Of a stretch of 64,000 bases of DNA, positions 56,485 through 64,000 are shown in pieces. A program made the position numbers and the translations under genes. Each line of letters starts with the position of its first letter. Positions within the stretch are counted from its first letter, which is position 1. Origin of the DNA: Lachnospiraceae bacterium. Its GTDB lineage: Bacteria > Bacillota > Clostridia > Lachnospirales > Lachnospiraceae. The stretch covers positions 1 through 64,000 of the forward strand of contig JAQVCW010000011.1 in assembly GCA_028689585.1 (NCBI GenBank), given 5' to 3'. Below the pieces are notes generated by a model. That model had not been told where the DNA came from and did no database searches. It worked only from the letters and a program-made list of their open reading frames with translations.

Positions 56485-57351
56485 ATGTTAAATTCAAACA
56501 TGAGAGAAGAAAGAATACATATTTTTGATGATACAGAATGGCAGTGCAAGAAGAATCAAAAGCTGAAGGAGGCGATTTCCAAAACGAGAGGACTGCAGTA
56601 TGCAGTTTCTGAGGAGGAACAGCCCAAGGGAATACAGGAAGGGCACAGATATACTCAGAAGGCTTCCCTTGTGGTTTCCGGAAAGAGAAGTCTGGAGGCA
56701 GCAGGCGCCTACAAAGGAAAAAAAGTATGCGTACACAATTTTGCTTCCGCTACCAGTGCGGGCGGCGGGGTGAAAAAGGGTTCTAGCGCACAGGAGGAAG
56801 CAATCTGCCGATGCAGTACACTGTATTTCAATATCAGCAAACCGGAGATTGCAAAGGAATTTCATCTGAAGCATAAAAATGCGCTGCAGGCTGGTACGAT
56901 GAACGTAACTTATAATGATGACTGTATTTATTCCCCAGGGATTGTGGTATTTAAGAGCGATACGGATCATCCGGAGGCATTGCCGGAACAGGAGTGGTAT
57001 TCCATTGATGTGATTACCTGTGCCGCTCCAAACCTGAGAAAAAATCCTGTGAACAGCATGAATCCCTACGGAGGGAAAAAGCCGGTGGAATTAAGCGAGG
57101 ATGAACTGAAAGCACTGCATATAAAACGGATGAGACGTATTCTGGACATTGCAAAAGCAGAGCAGGAGGAAGTAGTCATTCTGGGAGCCTTTGGCTGCGG
57201 AGCATTTGCAAATCCACCGGAGGTAGTGGCTGCCGCCATGAAAGAGGTTGTGGAAGAGTATCGCTATGACTTCGAAACAATTGAATTTGCAGTCTACTGC
57301 GGTTCGAGAGATACAAAAAACTATGATGTATTTAAGAATACGTTGTCTTGA
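56485..57351 (+). CDS. Bacterial-type poly(ADP-ribose) glycohydrolase family protein (TIGR02452)
   Basis: This is a 288-residue protein. VHNFASATSAGGGVKKGSSA, continuing QEEAICRCSTLY, contains the PARG signature GGG-x6-QEE, with the catalytic Glu pair. YSPGIVVFKSD, ITCAAPNLR and VILGAFGCGAFANPP are other macrodomain segments of the TIGR02452/DUF2263 family, so it probably removes ADP-ribose chains or ADP-ribose from macromolecules. AAGGAG precedes the ATG. It is 40 bases behind the mocA-like gene, although a functional link to purine use is not obvious. A 36-base tandem repeat begins eight bases after the stop. Confidence 0.9.
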   Translation: MLNSNMREERIHIFDDTEWQCKKNQKLKEAISKTRGLQYAVSEEEQPKGIQEGHRYTQKASLVVSGKRSLEAAGAYKGKKVCVHNFASATSAGGGVKKGSSAQEEAICRCSTLYFNISKPEIAKEFHLKHKNALQAGTMNVTYNDDCIYSPGIVVFKSDTDHPEALPEQEWYSIDVITCAAPNLRKNPVNSMNPYGGKKPVELSEDELKALHIKRMRRILDIAKAEQEEVVILGAFGCGAFANPPEVVAAAMKEVVEEYRYDFETIEFAVYCGSRDTKNYDVFKNTLS

Positions 57352-57358
57352 AAACGGA

Positions 57359-57465
57359 AGGCTGGCAGGAGCATAAGGCGGTGCACGAAAAGTCAGGCTG
57401 GCAGGAGCATAAGGCGGCGCACGAAAAGTCAGGCTGGAAAGAGCATAAGGCGATGCACGAAAAAG
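57359..57465 (+). repeat. Three 36-bp tandem repeats after the PARG gene
   Basis: The unit AGGCTGGCAGGAGCATAAGG plus CGGTGCACGAAAAGTC starts at 57359, 57395 and 57431; the third copy has several changes. There is no coding frame. The position directly behind a stop codon is like the 17-base array at 36530 and the 36-base array at 3331. Confidence 0.9.
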
Positions 57466-57536
57466 GCGGAAAAAAGAACATAATACAGTTTTAAAAAACG
57501 GAAAATAAAATCAAAAAACAACAGAGGAGTCAGACA

Positions 57537-58595
57537 ATGAAAACGATAGCAAATGAGGAAACTTATATCGATTACATGCTGGATGCCACCACCCGTCTTC
57601 TGGCGGTGGACAGCCCCAGCGGATATACGGAACACGCAGCAGAATTTGTGATGAAGGAACTGGAGGCCATGGGGTATGCGCCGGAGCAGACCCGCAAGGG
57701 CGGTGTGCTGGTGTGCCTTGGAGGAGATGGTGACAGTACAGCAGCGGACGGCATTTTGCTGGAGGCCCATATGGATACCCTGGGGGCTATGGTAGCAGAG
57801 GTGAAAGCAGGCGGACAGCTTCGTCTTACCAACATCGGCGGCATGAATGCCAACAATGCAGAAGGGGAAAACTGCCGGGTGATCACCCGGTTTTCCGGTA
57901 CCTATGAGGGTACGGTGCAGCTCGAAAATGCCTCTATTCACGTAAACGGAGAATACAATAAAACAGAACGAAACTGGGATACCGTGGAGCTGGTACTGGA
58001 TGAGCCGGTGCATTCCAAAGAAGATACCCAGAAGCTTGGTATTTGTCCGGGAGACATTGTCTGCTTCGATCCCCGTACCAGAATTACTTCAAAGGGCTAT
58101 ATCAAGAGCCGTTTCCTGGATGATAAACTGAGTGTAGGCATTTTGCTGGGCTATGCAAAATATTTGAAAGAAGAAAAGGTGGAGTTGAAACGTCCGGTCT
58201 ATGTCCACATCACTGTATATGAAGAAGTGGGACATGGCGGTTCGGCATCGGTGCCGGAGTGCATCAGCGAGGCGATTTCAGTGGATATGGGCTGTGTGGG
58301 AGAAGGACTGCTCTGCAGAGAAGAACAGGTGTCGATCTGTGCCAAGGACAGCGGCGGACCATATGATTACAGGATGGTGAATGACCTGATCCTGGCGGCC
58401 AGAGAGATGGGGGCAGATTATGCGGTGGACATTTATCCCCATTATGGTTCTGATGTGGAAGCTACCCTGAAGGCAGGCTATGATATTCGTCATGGACTGA
58501 TCGGAGCCGGAGTATATGCTTCTCATGGATATGAGAGAAGTCATAGAGACGGGGTGAAAAACACCTGGAAGGTGCTGGTTGGATACTGCGGATAA
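57537..58595 (+). CDS. M42 family metallopeptidase (aminopeptidase/cellulase-M type)
   Basis: This is a 352-residue protein. The dinuclear metal ligands of clan MH are visible in EAHMDTLG (His/Asp), KSRFLDDKLS (bridging Asp), TVYEEVGHGG (catalytic Glu and ligand Glu), ISVDMG (Asp) and YASHGYERSH (His). The length is typical for M42 tetrahedral aminopeptidases. AGAGGAG precedes the ATG. It appears monocistronic. The natural peptides are unknown; annotations as endoglucanase for this family are historical. Confidence 0.92.
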   Translation: MKTIANEETYIDYMLDATTRLLAVDSPSGYTEHAAEFVMKELEAMGYAPEQTRKGGVLVCLGGDGDSTAADGILLEAHMDTLGAMVAEVKAGGQLRLTNIGGMNANNAEGENCRVITRFSGTYEGTVQLENASIHVNGEYNKTERNWDTVELVLDEPVHSKEDTQKLGICPGDIVCFDPRTRITSKGYIKSRFLDDKLSVGILLGYAKYLKEEKVELKRPVYVHITVYEEVGHGGSASVPECISEAISVDMGCVGEGLLCREEQVSICAKDSGGPYDYRMVNDLILAAREMGADYAVDIYPHYGSDVEATLKAGYDIRHGLIGAGVYASHGYERSHRDGVKNTWKVLVGYCG

Positions 58596-58744
58596 GCGGA
58601 AGCTGAAGAGGAAGAACAAGTGACGGACAGGGAATTATTTTCCAAATCCCATAGCAGCATCTGCTTTCCATAAACGGCCGGAAGACCGCCTGTGGCAGGC
58701 AGGATGTGCAATGGCAGATGGAAAACGACTCCCTGCCTTTCAAT

Positions 58745-59242
58745 TTACTCATCCAGCATATCCGTATTATCGTAATCCTCGATATACTTCTGCAGCCGTG
58801 GAAATGCGCCTTTATAAATCAGTGAAAGCAGCTTGTCCAGGCGGCGCAGGGCCAGTTGAAGTTCATCCTGGGTGATCAGGCCGTCCCGTTGGGCGTCTGC
58901 CAGCTCGTCCAGGTCTACGACGCGCACAAAGCCATCCGGATAAACGATCACGTCCACCAGCAGATCCGTGAAGACGTAAGTATTGGTATCCTTATCCCAG
59001 GTGTGGAAGATGATATCGCAGTACCAGCTTATTAAATGATTGTCTGCATCGTAAAATTTGCTGATCTTGAAGCCACGCTCCAGAAAATAGCAGGAGTATC
59101 CGTGATGCAGCGTTTTTTTGGGACGCAGGGTATTCCAGCGGGTGATGATGACTTCGTTGTCCTGATAAAGAATGATATCGTCCTTTAAAGAGACGCATTC
59201 GGCTGGAATAATACGTTTGCGGAATAATTTAGTGTTTTCCAT
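58745..59242 (-). CDS. DUF402 domain protein
   Basis: This 165-residue protein has the DUF402 beta-barrel (FTDLLVDVIVYPDGFVRVVDLDELADA, with Asp and Glu residues that in relatives bind divalent cations). WYCDIIFHTW is conserved upstream. Relatives include nucleoside di/triphosphate phosphatases in Gram-positive cocci, so a nucleotide-hydrolysing role is possible but not shown. It is monocistronic and divergent from rbsK. Confidence 0.8.
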   Translation of the reverse strand: MENTKLFRKRIIPAECVSLKDDIILYQDNEVIITRWNTLRPKKTLHHGYSCYFLERGFKISKFYDADNHLISWYCDIIFHTWDKDTNTYVFTDLLVDVIVYPDGFVRVVDLDELADAQRDGLITQDELQLALRRLDKLLSLIYKGAFPRLQKYIEDYDNTDMLDE

Positions 59243-59367
59243 AAGAATTCTTCTTTCCTTATACGCTTTGAACCGGCATATTTTGCAGCCACGAACAGGG
59301 CCGGTTTTGAATTATAAATTATAAAAAGTATAGCAGAGAAGAGAGGAAAAGTCTATGAAATGTTTCC

Positions 59368-59396
59368 TTGTCGGATGCGCATATCGGTGTTAAAAT
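59368..59396 (+). promoter_or_regulatory. Sigma-A promoter of the ribokinase gene
   Basis: TTGTCG (59368-59373) and TAAAAT (59391-59396) are 17 bases apart, 55 bases upstream of the start codon. Confidence 0.6.
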
Positions 59397-59450
59397 AGAT
59401 ATAAAAAATGACAGATAAACCTGAAAAACTTAACGCGGAGGAAAATGTAA

Positions 59451-60341
59451 ATGAAGGTATTGAATTATGGATCTTTAAATGTGGATTACGTATATGCTCT
59501 GGATCACATTGTTCAGGGAGGCGAGACAATATTGTCATCCAAAATGGAACCGTTTTGCGGTGGAAAAGGTCTGAATCAGTCTATCGCTCTGGCAAAAGCC
59601 GGAGTACCGGTTTACCATGCGGGCCTGATCGGAGAAGACGGGGATATGCTGCTGGAAACCTGTCGGGAAAATGGGGTAAATACAGATTATATCCGTAAGC
59701 TTCCGGAAAAAGGCGGCCACACAATCATCCAGGTGGACCGCAATGGCCAGAATTGCATTATTCTGTATGGTGGAACCAATCAGATGCAGACAAAAGAATA
59801 TATTGATGAAGTGCTGGGAAATTTTGCTGAGGGAGATTTCCTGATCCTTCAGAATGAAGTGAACCTGTTGGACTACATCATTGACAAAGCATACGAAAGA
59901 GGGATGAAAATTGTTTTGAATCCTTCCCCGTTTGACGATAAATTGAAAGCCTGCGATTTGACGAAGGTGTATTTATTTATGCTCAATGAGATCGAAGGCG
60001 AGCAGTTCACCGGTTATAAAGAGAAAAATGAAATCCTGACTCATCTGACGGAGAAATTTCCAAATGCCAGATTTGTGCTGACTCTGGGAAGCGACGGAGC
60101 GGTTTATTTTGATGGAAAAGAAAAGGTATTTCAGGATATCTTCAAGGTAAAAGCAGTGGATACAACGGCGGCCGGAGATACCTTTACGGGCTTTTTTATG
60201 GCATCCATTATTGATGGAATGCCGGTGGCGCAGGCATTGAAGACGGCGGCAAAGGCATCTTCCATCGCGGTTTCCAGACCGGGAGCGACTCCATCCATCC
60301 CGACGATGGAGGAAGTGAAGAAGGGGCTGGCAGAAGCATAA
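59451..60341 (+). CDS. rbsK: Ribokinase/PfkB family sugar kinase
   Basis: This 296-residue PfkB-family kinase has the N-terminal substrate motif PFCGGKGLNQSIALAKAG, NPSPFDDKL in the middle, and the anion hole with catalytic Asp AVDTTAAGDTFTGFFM. It is most like ribokinases, which phosphorylate ribose. The substrate could be another pentose or nucleoside. GGAGG precedes the start. The galT gene follows at 62 bases and may be co-transcribed. Confidence 0.85.
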   Translation: MKVLNYGSLNVDYVYALDHIVQGGETILSSKMEPFCGGKGLNQSIALAKAGVPVYHAGLIGEDGDMLLETCRENGVNTDYIRKLPEKGGHTIIQVDRNGQNCIILYGGTNQMQTKEYIDEVLGNFAEGDFLILQNEVNLLDYIIDKAYERGMKIVLNPSPFDDKLKACDLTKVYLFMLNEIEGEQFTGYKEKNEILTHLTEKFPNARFVLTLGSDGAVYFDGKEKVFQDIFKVKAVDTTAAGDTFTGFFMASIIDGMPVAQALKTAAKASSIAVSRPGATPSIPTMEEVKKGLAEA

Positions 60342-60403
60342 AAGCCAGGCAATTGAAATAATGAAGAAACAGACAGAGACAAAAACAGAAGGAGAACAGG
60401 GAT

Positions 60404-61927
60404 ATGGTACAGGAAATGCTTGGCAAACTGGTCCAGTATGGATTGGCGACAGGGCTTATCATGAAGGAAGACACAATTTATACGACAAACCGGCTGCTGG
60501 AACTGCTGCAGTTGGATTCGCTGGAGGAAAAAACAGAAGAAGCCATTCGTGGATTTGATCCGGCTGATCAGTCGGTGGTACCTGAATTGGAGAAGATACT
60601 GGATGCTCTCTGCGACTATGCCTATGAGAATAAACTGATCGATGAAAATGGAGTGGTATACCGTGATCTGTTTGATACAAAGCTGATGGGAGCACTGGTG
60701 GACCGCCCTTCCAATGTGATACACAGGTTTCAGGAGCTGTACCGGCAGGATCCCATAAGGGCTACGGATTTTTATTATAAGTTCAGCCAGGATACCAACT
60801 ATATCCGCCGTTACCGGATTGAAAAGGATCAGAAATGGGTTACGCGTACCGAATATGGTGATCTGGATATTACCATCAATCTTTCCAAGCCGGAAAAGGA
60901 TCCCAAGGCCATCGCAGCGGCCAAGCTGGCGAAGCAGACCTCCTATCCCAAATGCCTTCTCTGTACAGAAAATGAAGGATATGCGGGAAGAGTGAATCAT
61001 CCGGCGCGGCAAAATCACCGTGTCATTCCGGTAACGATTAACCAGAGTGACTGGTTTTTCCAGTATTCTCCCTATGTTTATTATAATGAGCACTGTATTG
61101 TGTTTAACGGTCAGCATACCCCGATGAAGATTGAACGGGCTGCTTTTGCGAAGCTGTTTGATTTTGTAAAGCAGTTCCCTCATTATTTTGTGGGTTCCAA
61201 TGCGGATCTTCCGATCGTGGGCGGTTCGATCTTAAGTCATGACCATTTTCAGGGAGGCCACTATGAATTTGCCATGGCGAAGGCTCCGGTGGAGACGGAA
61301 GTGGTGATTCCGGGTTTTGAAGATGTAAAGGCGGGGATTGTAAAATGGCCCATGTCGGTACTGCGTATCAGCGGACCGGATACAGAGCGCCTGATCACGC
61401 TGGCAGATAAAATCCTGCTGGCATGGCGGGGATATACGGATGAGGCGGCGTTTATTTTTGCAGAGACAGAGGGCGAACCGCATAATACGATCACTCCGAT
61501 CGCCAGAAAACGGGGCGATAATTTTGAACTGGATCTGGTGCTGAGAAATAATATTACGACAAAGGAGCATCCGCTGGGAGTATATCATCCTCACGCAGAG
61601 CTTCATCATATTAAAAAAGAAAATATCGGTCTGATCGAGGTCATGGGACTGGCTGTGCTGCCATCGCGGCTGAAGACAGAGATGGAGGATCTGCAGAAAG
61701 CGCTGCTTACAGGAGAAGATATCCGAAAGGATCCTGAACTGGAAAAGCATGGGGACTGGGCAGAAGAAATCCGCCGGAAGTACGCGGATATCAACGCGGA
61801 CAATGTGGAAAAAATCCTTCAGGAGGAGATCGGGATTGTCTTTGCAAAGGTGCTGGAGCATGCAGGCGTGTATAAGCGGAATGCAGAAGGAAAGGAAGCT
61901 TTCCAGCGTTTCATCCGGCATATCTGA
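60404..61927 (+). CDS. galT: Galactose-1-phosphate uridylyltransferase, class II
   Basis: This is a 507-residue protein of the Gram-positive GalT family (class II), which exchanges UDP between glucose and galactose 1-phosphates in the Leloir pathway. The active-site His motif reads LSHDHFQGGHYEFAMA, and HNTITPIARKRGD and GVYHPHAELHHIKKENIGLIEVMGLAVLP (two blocks) are family-specific. AAGGAG lies nine bases before the ATG. galK and galE are not adjacent. Confidence 0.95.
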   Translation: MVQEMLGKLVQYGLATGLIMKEDTIYTTNRLLELLQLDSLEEKTEEAIRGFDPADQSVVPELEKILDALCDYAYENKLIDENGVVYRDLFDTKLMGALVDRPSNVIHRFQELYRQDPIRATDFYYKFSQDTNYIRRYRIEKDQKWVTRTEYGDLDITINLSKPEKDPKAIAAAKLAKQTSYPKCLLCTENEGYAGRVNHPARQNHRVIPVTINQSDWFFQYSPYVYYNEHCIVFNGQHTPMKIERAAFAKLFDFVKQFPHYFVGSNADLPIVGGSILSHDHFQGGHYEFAMAKAPVETEVVIPGFEDVKAGIVKWPMSVLRISGPDTERLITLADKILLAWRGYTDEAAFIFAETEGEPHNTITPIARKRGDNFELDLVLRNNITTKEHPLGVYHPHAELHHIKKENIGLIEVMGLAVLPSRLKTEMEDLQKALLTGEDIRKDPELEKHGDWAEEIRRKYADINADNVEKILQEEIGIVFAKVLEHAGVYKRNAEGKEAFQRFIRHI

Positions 61928-61945
61928 AGCAGCGAAAATCCTGTC

Positions 61946-61974
61946 TTGACAAAAACAACTGATGAGGCTAAACT
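61946..61974 (+). promoter_or_regulatory. Sigma-A promoter of proS
   Basis: A consensus TTGACA (61946-61951) and TAAACT (61969-61974) with a 17-base spacer lie at the head of the T-box leader. Confidence 0.75.
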
Positions 61975-61984
61975 GGATAAATCA

Positions 61985-62296
61985 GAACTCAATAGGGCAA
62001 AGCGTGGAAGAGGGATAGTACGTGCGGCGGAATTTACAGAGAGAAGATGGCTGGTGTGAATCTTCAAAGAAGCTGTAGGGAACCTGCCTTGGAGCAGCCT
62101 GTGAAAGCAGGACGTAATTCCGGCGATAACGGAAGGCGAGAGAACAGGATCAATGAATTTCAGAGGTCTGTTAATCAGGGTGGTACCGCCGAAGTGATTT
62201 TGTGAAAGAAAACTTTGCATCTGTAAGTATTTCTTTTGAAACAAAAGCCTCGGTCCCTTGGCATAGCATAATGCCTGGGGACTGAGGCTTTTTATG
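61985..62296 (+). promoter_or_regulatory. proS T-box: T-box leader (proline) with terminator
   Basis: Stem I features include GAAGATGGCTGGTG...ATCTTC and a specifier segment GGGAACCTGCC, in which CCT (62083-62085) is a proline codon. The T-box core AGGGTGGTACCGCC is at 62177-62190. The terminator AAGCCTCGGTCCC / GGGGACTGAGGCTT (62245-62290) is followed by TTTT. Uncharged tRNA-Pro would promote the antiterminator and expression of proS. Confidence 0.93.
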
Positions 62297-62415
62297 TGGA
62301 CAATTGTTGAATGCGGCGATAACTGAGAAACCACAAGAGTGTGTTTTTAGGTAACCGGTCAGGATACGGAAGCGTTACGTTTCTCGTCGCGGATAAAAAA
62401 TGAGGAGAGAAAAAA

Positions 62416-63855
62416 ATGGCGAATGAAAAGAAATTAGTGGAATCAATCACTTCTATGGAAGAAGATTTTGCGCAGTGGTATACCGATGTGGTAAAGAAAG
62501 CAGAGCTGACAGATTATACCAGTGTAAAGGGATGTATGGTGATCAAGCCGGCAGGGTATGCCATCTGGGAAAATATCCAGCATGAGTTGGACCGCAGATT
62601 TAAAGAAACGGGAGTGCAGAATGTATATCTTCCTATGTTCATACCGGAAAGTCTGCTTCAGAAAGAAAAAGATCATGTGGAAGGGTTTGCGCCGGAGGTA
62701 GCATGGGTGACTCATGGCGGACTGGAACCGCTGCAGGAGCGTATGTGCGTGAGACCGACCTCAGAGACTCTCTTTTGTGATTTCTATGCAAATGATATTC
62801 ATTCTTACCGCGATCTGCCGAAGGTTTACAATCAGTGGTGCTCCGTAGTGCGCTGGGAGAAAACCACAAGACCATTTCTGCGTTCCAGAGAATTTTTGTG
62901 GCAGGAAGGCCACACCGCACATGCTACAGCGGAAGATGCAGAAGCGAGAACTGTTCAGATGCTGAATGTATATGCAGATTTCTGTGAGGAAGTGCTGGCT
63001 ATTCCGGTTATCAAAGGAAGAAAGACGGATAAAGAAAAATTTGCGGGTGCAGAAGCGACCTATACCATCGAATCTCTGATGCATGACGGAAAGGCGCTTC
63101 AGTCCGGAACCAGCCACAACTTCGGGGATGGTTTTGCAAAAGCGTTCAATATTCAGTTTACCGATAAAGACAATACTTTAAAATATGTACATCAGACCTC
63201 CTGGGGCATGACCACCCGTATGATCGGGGCAATTATCATGGTACACGGGGACAATAACGGACTGGTGCTGCCTCCGAGAATTGCACCGGTTCAGGTGATG
63301 GTGGTTCCGATTCAGCAGAAGAAAGAAGGCGTTCTGGAGAAAGCTTCCCAGGTATGGGAGACTCTGGCAGCCAGCGGTCTGCGTGTCCGTATGGATGATT
63401 CGGATAAGAGTCCGGGCTGGAAATTCTCAGAACAGGAGATGAGAGGAATCCCGGTGAGAATTGAACTTGGACCAAAGGATATCGAAGCAGGACAGGCTGT
63501 GATCGTGCGCCGTGACACCAGAGAAAAGACGGTGGCGGCACTGGAAGAGCTGACAGAGAAGGTAAAGGAAATTCTGGAGACCATGCAGGCAGATATGCTG
63601 GAAAAAGCCAGAAAACACAGAGATTCCCATACCTATACCGCGGTGACAAAGGAAGAATTCAAGGATATCGCAGACAACAAGCCTGGATTTATCAAGGCAA
63701 TGTGGTGCGGCAGCCAGGAATGTGAGGATGCCATCAAGGAAGAATACGGAGTAACCTCCAGATGTATTCCTTTCCATCAGGAGCAGATCAGCGATACCTG
63801 TATCTGCTGCGGAAAACCTGCATCAAAAATGGTTTACTGGGGTAAAGCATATTAA
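62416..63855 (+). CDS. proS: Prolyl-tRNA synthetase
   Basis: This is a 479-residue class II synthetase of the shorter type without the editing insertion. Motif 2 is in [27 protein letters not shown] (two blocks), motif 1 near [17 protein letters not shown], and motif 3 in [13 protein letters not shown]. Ahead of the anticodon-binding domain are [14 protein letters not shown] and the proline-site RPTSETLF. The C-terminal domain has [13 protein letters not shown] and [14 protein letters not shown], a zinc-like cysteine set seen in this subtype. It is controlled by a T-box with a proline specifier. Confidence 0.97.
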   Translation: MANEKKLVESITSMEEDFAQWYTDVVKKAELTDYTSVKGCMVIKPAGYAIWENIQHELDRRFKETGVQNVYLPMFIPESLLQKEKDHVEGFAPEVAWVTHGGLEPLQERMCVRPTSETLFCDFYANDIHSYRDLPKVYNQWCSVVRWEKTTRPFLRSREFLWQEGHTAHATAEDAEARTVQMLNVYADFCEEVLAIPVIKGRKTDKEKFAGAEATYTIESLMHDGKALQSGTSHNFGDGFAKAFNIQFTDKDNTLKYVHQTSWGMTTRMIGAIIMVHGDNNGLVLPPRIAPVQVMVVPIQQKKEGVLEKASQVWETLAASGLRVRMDDSDKSPGWKFSEQEMRGIPVRIELGPKDIEAGQAVIVRRDTREKTVAALEELTEKVKEILETMQADMLEKARKHRDSHTYTAVTKEEFKDIADNKPGFIKAMWCGSQECEDAIKEEYGVTSRCIPFHQEQISDTCICCGKPASKMVYWGKAY

Positions 63856-64000
63856 GCTTTACCGCTGAGGGTGCAGAATTTAAAAAACAGAAAAAAACAA
63901 TAATATTCGAGGTATCAGGAAAAATATTCTAAATAATAGAAAGAAATATTTGATTTTCCGCAAAAATTGCGGCAAAACAAGAAAAAACTGATTGACGAAT

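Overview
The window is chromosomal DNA of a low-to-mid GC, Gram-positive anaerobe and most resembles a gut Lachnospiraceae (Clostridia; Blautia or a relative; the genus cannot be fixed from the sequence). The grounds are the strong AGGAGG-type ribosome sites, a T-box before proS, a TPP riboswitch before thiE, class II galT, ThiW/CytX thiamine-precursor transport, YesM/YesN-type sugar regulation, hydroxylamine reductase, and a set of selenium/molybdenum purine-catabolism genes.

Layout. 1-3900: two tandem small unknown genes, tRNA-Gln, acyl-ACP thioesterase, CvfB-like S1 protein, RidA and a small conserved protein. 3900-12100: MarR/MATE pair, an OmpR-type two-component system with a secreted repeat protein, a second MarR regulator, and an ECF sigma factor with its membrane partner. 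12400-16250: MoxR-type AAA ATPase plus VWA protein. 16800-31000: first purine/selenium blocks (yqeB-yqeC-yitT; dpaL with a glycosyltransferase-GtrA protein; ssnA-ygfK-xdh), then a Crp/Fnr regulator divergent from hcp. 31450-32750: a PD-(D/E)XK protein and a duplicated piece of it. 32760-37600: thiamine salvage operon (TPP riboswitch, thiE, thiD, cytX, thiW, thiM). 37790-41680: arcC, ygeW, ygeY. 41950-53610: a carbohydrate locus (YesM/YesN system, ABC importer, ADP-ribosylglycohydrolase-fold protein, carboxylesterase, amylase-fold protein). 54150-57350: hydA, a MocA-like protein with a ModE-like tail, and a PARG-type protein. 57540-63860: M42 peptidase, DUF402 protein, ribokinase, galT, T-box and proS.

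Functionally, ssnA, ygfK, xdh, dpaL, ygeY, ygeW, arcC, hydA, the mocA-like gene and yqeB/yqeC together match the anaerobic purine/uric-acid catabolic set known from E. coli and gut Firmicutes. Here it is broken into blocks separated by thiamine, hcp and sugar genes. Carbamoyl phosphate released in the route can be converted to ATP by ArcC.

The most unusual property is repeat load. A dispersed family with core GGGGACGGTTCTT occurs at six or more places, nearly always at the 3' end of a gene. In several cases it supplies the stop codon or the last residues of the protein. In-frame minisatellite-like insertions enlarge otherwise conserved enzymes (YqeC, ThiM, the molybdenum hydroxylase, a histidine kinase). 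There are also MITE-like inverted-repeat elements, 17-bp and 36-bp tandem repeats directly after stop codons, and a strongly structured leader of unknown class between thiE and thiD.
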